Shown: piece by piece, positions 17,734-25,822 of the stretch
How the letters are laid out: each line of letters starts with the position of its first letter
Position numbering within the stretch: the first letter of the stretch is position 1
Origin: Streptomyces griseoruber
Lineage (GTDB): Bacteria; Actinomycetota; Actinomycetes; Streptomycetales; Streptomycetaceae
Length of the DNA stretch: 64,000 nucleotides
Assembly (NCBI RefSeq): GCF_001514205.1
Contig: NZ_KQ948782.1
Span: forward strand, 62,001 to 126,000
Direction of reading: 5' to 3'
Program-made: the position numbers and the translations under genes
The notes under the pieces: generated by a model
Told to the model about the DNA's origin: nothing
Seen by the model: only the letters and a program-made list of their open reading frames with translations
Database searches by the model: none

Positions 17734-18426
17734 ATGGGCAGGTTCACCCCGGGAGTCTTCGTCGCCGCAGGTCTGCTCTTCTTCACCGGCTGCGAGGACG
17801 TCCTGGGCCCGCCGCCCCCGACCCCGGACGGGCCGTCCTCCGTCACGGCCTGTGTGACGGACTCGGGCGAACTGATCGCGGACCTCAACGACGACGGCCG
17901 CCCCGACCGGGTCGCCGACCCGACGCGCCAGGGTGCCGGCCTGACCGTCACCTTCGGGTTCGGCACGCCGTACGAGAACAGGGCCGGGCGGCGCGCCCTC
18001 GCCGATCACGCGGGGACCCACCAGAACTACGTCCGGGCCGCCGTGGCCGACTTCGACCGTGACGGCTGGAGCGATCTGGTCGTCGTCGCCGGCGAGAACC
18101 AGCTCGGCGACGACCCGATCCCCCCGAAACTCGCCGAACTGCGCTTCGGCCCCTTCTCGAACACCGGCCGCGCCCGCAGGATCCGGCAGCTGGACCTCGG
18201 CCCCACCAAGGACATCGAGGTCGCCGACTTCAACCACGACCGCTACCCCGACCTCTCGGCCTACACCTACACCGGCGACGGCGTGTACGCCTGGGAGGCG
18301 CGGCTGGGCGAGCCCGGCCGCGGACTCGGCCCCGACACACGGGAGTTCACCGTCGACGACACCGGACAGGCGGACCCGTCGGCCTTCCCGGCCACGGGCC
18401 CGGCCCTCTTCTCCCCCCGCTGCTGA
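17734..18426 (+). CDS. FG-GAP/VCBS-type repeat protein, likely secreted or lipid-anchored
   Basis: The product, 230 residues from this ATG, has calcium-loop repeats of the FG-GAP/VCBS type: ADLNDDGRPDRV, VADFDRDGWSDLVV and VADFNHDRYPDLS, spaced 50-70 residues apart, as in single blades of beta-propellers. The N-terminus GRFTPGVFVAAGLLFFTGC reads as a signal peptide with a weak lipobox (FTGC), so lipid anchoring is possible. I prefer the ATG at 17734 on signal-peptide grounds; another in-frame ATG at 17692 gives 14 more residues, and neither has a strong ribosome site. It is divergent from the kinase gene, sharing the 200-bp gap. Role unknown. Bases 18427-18664 contain nothing I recognise. Confidence 0.7.
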   Translation: MGRFTPGVFVAAGLLFFTGCEDVLGPPPPTPDGPSSVTACVTDSGELIADLNDDGRPDRVADPTRQGAGLTVTFGFGTPYENRAGRRALADHAGTHQNYVRAAVADFDRDGWSDLVVVAGENQLGDDPIPPKLAELRFGPFSNTGRARRIRQLDLGPTKDIEVADFNHDRYPDLSAYTYTGDGVYAWEARLGEPGRGLGPDTREFTVDDTGQADPSAFPATGPALFSPRC

Positions 18427-18664
18427 TCCGCTTCGTCCGCCGGCGGACGACGAGCGCCCGTACGGCCTCGGCCGCGACCGGAGCGGCCGGCAGCAGTTCC
18501 TCGGCGGTCCCCGGTGCGGACAAAACGGCGTATCCGGGAAGCCTTCCCGTCGCAGCGCAACAGTAATGTCACTGTCCTGCTGAAGAATGCGCGGAACAGA
18601 GATCAACTTCGCTCCTGCGGGGTAGACGGTGTACAGCCGTTGTCCCTGAAAGAGGTCACCGCCC

Positions 18665-19072
18665 ATGCCGCCCGCCGACGCTCCGCGCCTGTCCGACGCC
18701 CCTCGCCGCAACGCCCCGCTGACCCGGGCCGAGGCGGATGTCCTGCGGATCGTCAGTGATGCGAGCCATCCCGTCTTCGTGACCGTGCATCCGAACGGGC
18801 GGCACCGGTACAGCTATTGGCGGCCGCTGGACTCCGTCACCGGCAGGGGCGGCTGCTATGTGGCCCTGCCGACCGCCGAGTGCGACCAACTGCGCGCCAC
18901 CGGCCGGATATCCCTGGGCGAGCCCGTCGCCGACCGGAGCCGCACGACCTACCGGGTGCGTGCGGTACGGCCCCAGGCGGCGCCCCCACGCCTCCAGGCC
19001 CCGCCCGTGTCCCCGCCCGTGCCGGCCACCGTGCCGGTGCTCGCGGCACGGCGCCGGGCCCGCGCGGCCTGA
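18665..19072 (+). CDS. Hypothetical protein
   Basis: The 135-residue protein has a conserved-looking core (about residues 18-95): PLTRAEADVLRIVSDASHPVFVTVHPNGRHRYSYW, then VALPTAECDQLRATGRISLGEP and RTTYRVRAVRP. The tail is rich in Pro, Ala and Arg and probably disordered. No known domain is recognised and there is no signal peptide or membrane segment. The ATG has GAGGTC at a reasonable distance. A convergent gene ends six bases after its stop. The alternation of short strands and a helix suggests a small alpha/beta domain, which does not indicate a function. Confidence 0.6.
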   Translation: MPPADAPRLSDAPRRNAPLTRAEADVLRIVSDASHPVFVTVHPNGRHRYSYWRPLDSVTGRGGCYVALPTAECDQLRATGRISLGEPVADRSRTTYRVRAVRPQAAPPRLQAPPVSPPVPATVPVLAARRRARAA

Positions 19073-19078
19073 CCCGCG

Positions 19079-19798
19079 TCAGCAGGGCCGGTCGTCGGGG
19101 GAGACGGGGAGGGTCTCCAGCCGGGGGTCGGCCAGCAGGCCGGAGATCAGCTCCGGCGACCCGCCGACGCAGGTGCTGACCAGGTCCACGTCCCCGCCCA
19201 CGCACCAGGCACGGTCCTCGGGCCACCACGGATCGGGCAGCTCGGCGAACTCGTCCACGGAGACCGGCGAGAGCACATCGGCGAGGGACCCGGAGAGCAG
19301 CACCTCGTCCCGGCCGGGGGTGGGGAACGCGGGCACCCCGGCGAAGTCCCGGCGGCCGTGGCCCTCCCACAGACCGAACCAGCAGTGTCCCGGCGTCCGC
19401 GTGTGCCGGGCCAGGGCCGGGACGAGGGCCCGCACCACGACCGGCGGGGCCGGCCCCTCCCAGGGGTGCTCGTCCCACACGCCGGGCAGACCGTCCTCCG
19501 ACCGGTTGGGGTCATCGCGGTCCACACCGGCGAGCCGGTGCCACTCCGCCCCCGGCCCGACCGTCCGGCCGTACCCGGCGGCCGCCTCCGACCACCGCAC
19601 CGGCCGCGCAGGACCCGTACGTAGGCGGCGAAGCCCGGCGCGGCGCGGCGACCCCGGCCACCGTGCCGAAGCCGCCACCGCCCCGCCCCGGCGCACGCCG
19701 GGTCGGCCAGTCGGCCGGACCGGCTCCCCGGTGCGCACCCGCAGGCGCCCGTACCACTCGGGAGCGGGGTCCCGTCCCATCGGCCGCACCCTGTCCAT
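19079..19798 (-). CDS. Hypothetical protein with a possibly frameshifted N-terminal part
   Basis: The 239-residue reading frame has a convincing second half: WSEAAAGYGRTVGPGAEWHRLAG, GHCWFGLWEGHG, VLLSGSLADVLSP and PDPWWPEDRAWCVGGDVDLVSTCVGG, rich in Trp and with good codon bias. The start MGRDPAPEWYGRLRVRTGEPVRPTG also looks genuine. Between them (about 19605-19700) this frame reads an Arg-rich stretch (RWPGSPRRAGLRRLRTG), while another frame on the same strand reads APGFAAYVRVLRG with better third positions. This suggests indels that take the frame away and back, or sequence errors. No function is known; the distribution of Trp and acidic residues recalls small immunity-like proteins, without real evidence. 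Confidence 0.5.
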   Translation of the reverse strand: MDRVRPMGRDPAPEWYGRLRVRTGEPVRPTGRPGVRRGGAVAASARWPGSPRRAGLRRLRTGPARPVRWSEAAAGYGRTVGPGAEWHRLAGVDRDDPNRSEDGLPGVWDEHPWEGPAPPVVVRALVPALARHTRTPGHCWFGLWEGHGRRDFAGVPAFPTPGRDEVLLSGSLADVLSPVSVDEFAELPDPWWPEDRAWCVGGDVDLVSTCVGGSPELISGLLADPRLETLPVSPDDRPC

Positions 19799-19882
19799 CC
19801 GCCCAGTCCGCCCGCCCGCACCCGTGCCGCCGCACCCCGCCCCCGGCCGCCCGCAGGGGCGTTGTCAGTGGTGGCAGGCAGG

Positions 19883-22009
19883 ATGAAGGACATGACGACA
19901 CCTGGTGCAGTTGCAGTGATTGCGGACGCCGAGGCCTACGCGCGTGCGGTGCAGGACGCGGTGCGGGCGGCCGCCGCCTACTACGCGGGCGGTACGTCGA
20001 CGCTGGACGACGACGCCTACGACCGTCTGGTGCGCGCCATCGCCGAGTGGGAGGCCGGGCACCCCGAGGACACGCTGCCCGACTCGCCGACCGGAAAGGT
20101 CGCCGGAGGCGCCGCCGAGGGGGACGTGCCGCACACGGTGGCGATGCTCAGTCTGGACAACGTGTTCTCGCCGCAGGAGTTCACCGCGTGGACCGCCTCA
20201 CTGGCCCGGCGGGTCGGCCATGACGTCACCCGGTTCAGCGTGGAGCCCAAGCTCGACGGCCTCGCGATCGCCGCCCGCTACACCGAGGGCCGCCTGACCC
20301 GGCTGATCACCCGGGGCGACGGGACGGCCGGGGAGGACGTCTCGCACGCGATCGGCACCATAGAGGGCCTCCCGGACCGGCTCACCGCACCCGTCACCGT
20401 CGAGGTGCGCGGCGAAGTCCTCATGACCACCGCCCAGTTCGAGCACGCCAACGAGGTGCGCACGGCGCACGGCGGACAGCCCTTCGCCAACCCCCGCAAC
20501 GCCGCCGCGGGCACCCTTCGCGCCAAGGACCGCGCCTACACCGTGCCCATGACGTTCTTCGGTTACGGCCTGCTGCCCCTGCCCGCCACCGAACCGGCCC
20601 TCGCCGCGTCCCTCGCCGACGGCGCGCACAGCGACCTGATGACCCTCACCGGCTCCTACGGCGTGAACACCACCGCCACCACCGCCGTCCCCGGCACCAC
20701 GGCCGCCGACGCCGACGCGGTGCTGGCCCGTGTCCAGGAGATCGCCGCGCTGCGGGCCGAGCTGCCGTTCGGGATCGACGGGATCGTCATCAAGGCCGAC
20801 CTGGCCGCCGACCAGCGGACCGCCGGCTCCGGCTCCCGCGCCCCGCGCTGGGCGATCGCCTACAAGCTGCCGGCCGTCGAGAAGATCACCCGCCTGCTCG
20901 CGGTCGAGTGGAACGTCGGCCGCACCGGCATCATCGCCCCGCGCGGTGTCCTCGAACCCGTCGCGATCGACGGCTCCACCATCACCTACGCCACCCTCCA
21001 CAACCCGGCCGACATCACCCGCCGCGATCTGCGCCTCGGCGACCACGTCATGGTCCACCGGGCCGGTGACGTCATCCCCCGCATCGAAGCCCCCGTCGCC
21101 CATCTGCGCACCGGCGACGAACAGCCCATCGCCTTCCCCGAGTCCTGCCCCCGGTGCGGCGCCGGCATCGACACCGGCGAGCAGCGCTGGCGCTGCGAGA
21201 ACGGCCGCAACTGCCACCTCGTCGCCTCCCTCTCCTATGCCGCCGGGCGCGACCAGCTCGACATCGAGGGCCTCGGCCACACCCGGGTCGTGCAGCTCGT
21301 CGAGGCGGGCCTGGTCGCCGACCTCGCCGACCTGTTCACCCTCACCCGGGACCAGCTCCTCGGTCTGGAGCGGATGGGCGAGACCAGCACCGACAACCTC
21401 CTCACCGCGCTCGGCAGAGCCAAGGAGCGCCCGCTGTCCCGGGTGCTCTGCGCCCTGGGCGTGCGCGGCACGGGCCGCTCCATGTCCCGCCGTATCGCCC
21501 GCCACTTCGCCACGATGGACGCCCTGCGCGCCGCCGACGCCGAGGCGATCCAGCGGGTCGAGGGCATCGGCACCGAGAAGGCCCCGTCCATCGTCGCGGA
21601 ACTCGCCGAACTCGCCCCGCTCATCGACAAGCTCGCCGCGGCCGGCGTCAACATGACCGAGCCCGGCGCCACACCGCCGTCCGCCCAGGACACCGGGACC
21701 GCCACGGAGGGCGACCCCGACGCCCCGGCCCCGCAGCCGTCCGCCGCCGGTCCGCTCGCCGGCATGGCGGTGGTGGTCACGGGGGCGATGACCGGCCCGC
21801 TGGAGAAGCTCAGCCGCAACGAGATGAACGAACTGGTCGAACGGGCGGGCGGCCGCGCCTCCTCCAGCGTCTCCGGGAAGACCTCGCTGGTCGTCGCGGG
21901 AGAAGGAGCCGGCTCCAAGCGGACCAAGGCCGAGACCCTCGGTATCCGGCTCGCCACCCCGGACGAGTTCGCCCTCCTGGTCGCGGACTTCCTCGACCTG
22001 GGGGAGTGA
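19883..22009 (+). CDS. ligA: NAD-dependent DNA ligase (LigA)
   Basis: The 708-residue protein has all LigA domains. The Ia domain binds nicotinamide mononucleotide (AAAYYAGGTSTLDDDAYDRL). The adenylation core contains SVEPKLDGLAIAARY with the adenylated lysine K123. The OB fold (VGRTGIIAPRGVLEPV) follows, then a four-Cys zinc finger (CPRCGAG, WRCENGRNC), helix-hairpin-helix repeats (GVRGTGRSMSRRIARHF, IQRVEGIGTEKAPSIV) and a C-terminal BRCT domain (GPLAGMAVVVTGAM, GKTSLVVAGE). It seals nicks in duplex DNA at the cost of NAD+. Sequence drift at normally fixed sites (DSPTGKVAGG for DSPTxxVGG) and the accessory neighbourhood suggest a second ligase copy rather than the housekeeping one; this is inference. 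The start is ATG 19883 or 19892. Confidence 0.93.
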   Translation: MKDMTTPGAVAVIADAEAYARAVQDAVRAAAAYYAGGTSTLDDDAYDRLVRAIAEWEAGHPEDTLPDSPTGKVAGGAAEGDVPHTVAMLSLDNVFSPQEFTAWTASLARRVGHDVTRFSVEPKLDGLAIAARYTEGRLTRLITRGDGTAGEDVSHAIGTIEGLPDRLTAPVTVEVRGEVLMTTAQFEHANEVRTAHGGQPFANPRNAAAGTLRAKDRAYTVPMTFFGYGLLPLPATEPALAASLADGAHSDLMTLTGSYGVNTTATTAVPGTTAADADAVLARVQEIAALRAELPFGIDGIVIKADLAADQRTAGSGSRAPRWAIAYKLPAVEKITRLLAVEWNVGRTGIIAPRGVLEPVAIDGSTITYATLHNPADITRRDLRLGDHVMVHRAGDVIPRIEAPVAHLRTGDEQPIAFPESCPRCGAGIDTGEQRWRCENGRNCHLVASLSYAAGRDQLDIEGLGHTRVVQLVEAGLVADLADLFTLTRDQLLGLERMGETSTDNLLTALGRAKERPLSRVLCALGVRGTGRSMSRRIARHFATMDALRAADAEAIQRVEGIGTEKAPSIVAELAELAPLIDKLAAAGVNMTEPGATPPSAQDTGTATEGDPDAPAPQPSAAGPLAGMAVVVTGAMTGPLEKLSRNEMNELVERAGGRASSSVSGKTSLVVAGEGAGSKRTKAETLGIRLATPDEFALLVADFLDLGE

Positions 22010-22013
22010 CCCC

Positions 22014-22829
22014 TTACGGCTTGCGCGCCAGCCCGCCGTGCTCGCCGATGACCTGCGGCTCCGGGGAGCCGGCCTCGGGGCGCCACAGCGGGACCGAGAC
22101 GACACCGGGATCGAGCAGTTCCAGACCGTCGAAGAAGGAGGTGATCTGCTCGGGCGTCCGCAGGTTGTACGGCACGGCCCCGCTCTCGTTGTAGGCGTTC
22201 TGGGCCTGCTCGAAGACGGGGTCGACACCCAGCGAACCGTCGTTGACGGACAGGTAGCTGCCCGACGGCAGGGCGCCCATCAGCCGGTCGACGATGGAGC
22301 GGGCCTCGTCGTAATCGGCGACATGGCCCAGGATGTTGCTGAGGATCAGCGCGGTGGGCCGGGAGAAGTCCAGCGTCTCGGCGGCGGCCGCCAGAATCCG
22401 GTCCGGGTCCAGCACATTGGCGTCGACGTAGGCGGTCGCACCCTCCGGTGCGGAGTAGAGCAGGGCACGGGCGTGCGCCAGCACCATCGGGTCGTTGTCG
22501 ACGTAGACGATCCGGGTCTCGGGCGCGATCCGCTGCGCGACCTGGTGGGTGTTCTCGGCCGTCGGCAGACCGGTCCCGACGTCCAGGAACTGCCGGATGC
22601 CCGCCTCGGCCACCAGATGGGTGATGTTGCGCTTCAGGAAGGCGCGGCTGCTGCGGGCGATGGTCACGATGCCGGGGAAGACGGCCGTGTACGCGTCACC
22701 GGCCTCCTCGTCGACGGGGTAGTTGTCCTTCCCGCCCAGCCAGTAGTTCCAGATCCGGGCGGAGTGGGGCACCGATGTGTCGATCTTCTGGTGCGCCGCC
22801 GCTCCGGGCGTCGTCACGTGCTCGGTCAT
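22014..22829 (-). CDS. SAM-dependent methyltransferase, actinomycete-specific DUF574 type
   Basis: The 271-residue protein is a typical member of the actinobacterial S-adenosyl methyltransferase family PF04672. It has SVPHSARIWNYWLGGKDNYPVD near the N-terminus, motif I as QFLDVGTGLPTAENTHQVA, the acidic strand end RIVYVDNDPMVLAHARALL, and ALILSNILGHVADY. Streptomyces genomes carry many such paralogues; substrates are mostly unknown. It is cytosolic. Its stop is 4 bp from the ligase stop (convergent). It is divergent from the small kinase gene at 22971, with about 140 bp of A/T-richer sequence between. Confidence 0.9.
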   Translation of the reverse strand: MTEHVTTPGAAAHQKIDTSVPHSARIWNYWLGGKDNYPVDEEAGDAYTAVFPGIVTIARSSRAFLKRNITHLVAEAGIRQFLDVGTGLPTAENTHQVAQRIAPETRIVYVDNDPMVLAHARALLYSAPEGATAYVDANVLDPDRILAAAAETLDFSRPTALILSNILGHVADYDEARSIVDRLMGALPSGSYLSVNDGSLGVDPVFEQAQNAYNESGAVPYNLRTPEQITSFFDGLELLDPGVVSVPLWRPEAGSPEPQVIGEHGGLARKP

Positions 22830-22970
22830 GAGGAGCGTCCGTCTTCCGGTCGATTCAAGGGTCGGTCACCGCACAACATACGTCCCAACGTCCGGCCTGC
22901 GTACATCAGTTCACCCAATCTACGGGTTCGCACAGCCGACGGCGCCGACGCCGCCGGTAAGGTGACACGT

Positions 22971-23507
22971 GTGAGGGTGGGCACCGCACGGACCCGGCTC
23001 GTACTCCTGCGCGGCAACTCGGCCTCCGGGAAGTCCTCGGTCGCGGCCGGTCTGCGCGACCGCTTCGGACGAGGGCTGGCGCTGGTCGGCCAGGACAACC
23101 TCCGCCGGATCGTCCTGCGGGAACGGGACCGGCCGGGCGCGGCGAACATCGGCCTCATCGACACCGTCGCCCGCTACGCCCTCGACGCCGGGTACCACGT
23201 CGTCCTCGAAGGCATCCTCCACGCCGACCGCTACGGCGACATGCTCGCGCGGCTGCGCACCGACCACCGCGGCCCCACCCACGCCTACTACCTCCATGTG
23301 CCGTGGGAGGAGACCCTCGCCCGGCACGCGACCAAGCCGATCGCCCACGAGGTCGGCGAGCGCGAGCTGCGCGCCTGGTACCGGGAGCTGGACCTGCTGC
23401 CCGGCGGTGCCGAGACCGTCATCGGCGCCGCCAGCAGCCTCACCGAGACCGTCGACCGCATCATGCGCGACACCGGTCTGGACGGCATCCCGGCCCTGGA
23501 GCCGTGA
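22971..23507 (+). CDS. P-loop kinase (AAA_33 / small phosphotransferase type)
   Basis: The 178-residue protein starts with a beta strand and Walker A (LVLLRGNSASGKSSVA), then ALVGQDNLRRIVLRERD, a hydrophobic core strand GYHVVLEGILH and THAYYLHVPWEETLARHATKP, where the Arg-rich lid is placed as in chloramphenicol phosphotransferase and gluconate-kinase relatives. It transfers phosphate from ATP to a small molecule or nucleotide; substrate unknown. I chose GTG 22971, six bases after AAGGTG; in-frame GTG codons at 22962 and 22977 are alternatives. The PaaX-type regulator gene converges 13 bp downstream. Confidence 0.8.
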   Translation: MRVGTARTRLVLLRGNSASGKSSVAAGLRDRFGRGLALVGQDNLRRIVLRERDRPGAANIGLIDTVARYALDAGYHVVLEGILHADRYGDMLARLRTDHRGPTHAYYLHVPWEETLARHATKPIAHEVGERELRAWYRELDLLPGGAETVIGAASSLTETVDRIMRDTGLDGIPALEP

Positions 23508-23520
23508 GGACGGCGGCCGT

Positions 23521-24393
23521 TCAGCGCGGCGGCGCGGTCTCCAGCAGCTCGCGAGCCCCGCGCAGGGCGGGTGCCTCGGTCTGCTCGGCCACCTGACGGA
23601 AGGTCTCCTGGGCGGCGCGGGCCGGCCAGGCGGGCGGCAGATGGCGGGCGGGGAGCCGGGGATCGGTGCGGATGGTCCACAGCCATTCGCTGACCAGCCG
23701 CAGCCGGGTCCCGATCGGATCCTCCCCGGAGCCGGCGCCCAGGTGCGCGGTCCAGCGCTTGTCGAAGGTGACGTACCGGGCGGCGATGCTCTCCAGGTCC
23801 CAGGTGTCGCGGATCATCAGCTCGATGTCGGTGGCCTGGTCGGCCCGCGCGTGGAAGATCTTGACGTGGTCCGCGAGCCCCAGCTCGTCGACGACGGCGG
23901 ACACGTCGACGTCGCCCGGGGCGATCCACAGCCCGCTGTACAGCGCGCCGAACCCGGACCAGGCCAGCCGGGAGCGCAGATCGTGGCGCTGGCGCTTCCA
24001 GGAGTCGGGGAGGGAGAAGCCCAGCAGGGTCCAGGAGCCGTTCCAGTCGTCGTTGACCGCGCCCTGCCTCCAGATGCGGGTGCGGCCGTCGTGCAGGATG
24101 CGCGTCGCGTGCGGGGTCAGGCCGAAGTACATCCGCCGGCCCTCCCGCTGCCGCCGGAGCAGCCCCCGGTTGACCATCCGGGTCAGGGTGGAGCGCACGG
24201 CCTGCTCGCCGACCCCGACCCGGCCGAGGACGTCGATGATGCTGCCCGAGTACACGCAGAGGTCGCCCTCCTCCAGCACGTGATTGCCGAAGAAGGCGAG
24301 CATGAGCGACTGCGGGCGCGACTGCGGGGCCTGGGAGGCGTCGCCGTCCGGAGCGTCGCCGTCCGAGGTGTCCAGGATGTCGTTGTCCGCCAC
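23521..24393 (-). CDS. PaaX-family transcriptional regulator
   Basis: The 290-residue protein has the PaaX winged-helix start (RPQSLMLAFFGNHVLEEGDLCVYSGSIIDVL, then VGEQAVRSTLTRMVNRGLLRRQREGRRMYFGLT), the middle domain (NGSWTLLGFSLPDSWKRQRHDLRSRLAWSGFGAL) and the C-terminal domain (WTAHLGAGSGEDPIGTRLRLVSEW). PaaX proteins repress aromatic-acid catabolic genes until a CoA thioester binds. No paa gene is near, so the target is unknown. The GTG at 24393 has no ribosome site, but a TACGCT element lies 7 bases upstream, so a leaderless transcript is possible. Bases 24394-24445 are non-coding. Confidence 0.88.
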   Translation of the reverse strand: MADNDILDTSDGDAPDGDASQAPQSRPQSLMLAFFGNHVLEEGDLCVYSGSIIDVLGRVGVGEQAVRSTLTRMVNRGLLRRQREGRRMYFGLTPHATRILHDGRTRIWRQGAVNDDWNGSWTLLGFSLPDSWKRQRHDLRSRLAWSGFGALYSGLWIAPGDVDVSAVVDELGLADHVKIFHARADQATDIELMIRDTWDLESIAARYVTFDKRWTAHLGAGSGEDPIGTRLRLVSEWLWTIRTDPRLPARHLPPAWPARAAQETFRQVAEQTEAPALRGARELLETAPPR

Positions 24394-24445
24394 GGGAGCA
24401 AGCGTACGACCGCCCGCCGGTCCTGCCGCGGGCGGTCGTGCCAGG

Positions 24446-25822
24446 TCACCGGCCGTCGGCCGGGTGGGCAAGGTCGTAGGGCCGTGGGTACGGGGCGGGG
24501 CGGTAGGCGGTGTAGCGGGCGGGTGTCGTGGAATCCGCCGCCACCGCACGGGAGTTGAGCGCGCCGGCGTCCGTCGCCGGCCAGCGGCCGGTGGTGAGGC
24601 GGTCCTCCAGGGTGTGCAGGGCGGCGAGCTGTTCGGCGGCGCTGAAGGTGCAGTGCCCGGCGTTGTCGGTGTACGCCTGCCGCAGCAGCGCCGACGACCC
24701 GGCGGCGGTGACGGCCCGGCGCAGGGCGCTCTCGGTCTGCACCGGTACCAGGGCGTCGCCGATCGTGTGGACGGAGAACTGCGGCTTGGTCAGTTTCCCG
24801 GTGAAGGAGCTGGTCCGGCTCATCCAGGCGACGGCGTCCGGGTCGGCGCCGATGCGCGGGGCGCGGTTGAGGGCCGCCAGGTCCGTGCGCAGGGACAGCC
24901 CGGCCTCCTTGTACAGCTCGGTGACCTCCTTGCGTACGGACGACCGGGCGAGGAGCCGCGCGTAGTCGACGCCGGTGTTCCACGTCATGTTGCCGCCGGC
25001 GCGGGCCTCGGCCTCCTGCCGCCGGTTGAAGCCGGCGTTCAGCAGGCCCCGGACGGCCGTGTACTGGTTGGCCTGCTGGGCGTCCCAGTCCGTCGCCGCG
25101 GGGCGGACCTGCGTGGGCTGGTTCCAGACGGGGATGTTGTGCAGGGCGGCGGCGAGCGCGATGCGGGCCCGGCCCCGGGCGGTGGTCTGCGCGGCGTCGA
25201 CCGCCGCGGTCAGCACGGTCGCCGCGGCGGTGGCGGTCCGCTGGTCCGGGAGGTCCACGAGCGGGAGGTCGGAGTCCGGGGCGAGCAGGGTCTTGAGGGC
25301 GAAGACCGGGTCGAGGGTGTTGTTCCAGTTGGCGACGCCGCCGTGGACGAGTCCGCACAGGGAGAGCGAGCCGTCGATGCGCTGCGGGGCGCGCTCGGCG
25401 AGGGCGGTGGTGACGAGTCCGCCGTACGACCGTCCCCAGGCGATCGTGCGGGAGGCCGCGCCGAACCGCTCGGTGAAGGTGGTGAGGGTGGCGAGCTGGT
25501 CGGGGACGGCGTCGGTGACCGCCCAGCCGGTGGTGGCGTAGGACGAGCCGATGAGGGCGTAGCCCTGCTGGAGGAGCAGTGCCTTGGTCGCGTCGTCGGG
25601 GGCGTCCTGGGCGGGGTTGGCCGGGCCGGCCGCGTAGCCGTGGCTGAACAGCAGGACCGTGCCGTTCCAGTCGGTGGGGACGTCCATCAGGTACGTCGCC
25701 CCGGAGGGGAGCCGGCCCTCCACGTGGGCCGGCTCGGCCGTCGCCGCCAGGGCCGTGGCCGGCAGTGTGGTGAGCGTGAGCAGGAGCGCTGCCACGGAGG
25801 CGGTGCGGGTGCGGGTCGTCAT
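24446..25822 (-). CDS. Secreted alpha/beta hydrolase
   Basis: The 458-residue protein has a Sec signal peptide (TRTASVAALLLTLTTLPATALA). An alpha/beta hydrolase domain follows: oxyanion region VLLFSHGYAAGPANP, nucleophile elbow WGRSYGGLV (G-R-S-Y-G), an acidic turn in FSVHTIGDALVPVQ, and NAGHCTFSAAE with the catalytic His beside a Cys. A helical insertion of about 150 residues separates the Ser from the Asp. This layout resembles secreted actinobacterial prolyl-peptidase-like and polyester-hydrolase-like enzymes; the substrate cannot be told. Its ATG overlaps the TGA of the MHS transporter gene, so the pair is co-translated. The hydrolase probably releases the compound the transporter imports. 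Confidence 0.82.
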   Translation of the reverse strand: MTTRTRTASVAALLLTLTTLPATALAATAEPAHVEGRLPSGATYLMDVPTDWNGTVLLFSHGYAAGPANPAQDAPDDATKALLLQQGYALIGSSYATTGWAVTDAVPDQLATLTTFTERFGAASRTIAWGRSYGGLVTTALAERAPQRIDGSLSLCGLVHGGVANWNNTLDPVFALKTLLAPDSDLPLVDLPDQRTATAAATVLTAAVDAAQTTARGRARIALAAALHNIPVWNQPTQVRPAATDWDAQQANQYTAVRGLLNAGFNRRQEAEARAGGNMTWNTGVDYARLLARSSVRKEVTELYKEAGLSLRTDLAALNRAPRIGADPDAVAWMSRTSSFTGKLTKPQFSVHTIGDALVPVQTESALRRAVTAAGSSALLRQAYTDNAGHCTFSAAEQLAALHTLEDRLTTGRWPATDAGALNSRAVAADSTTPARYTAYRPAPYPRPYDLAHPADGR

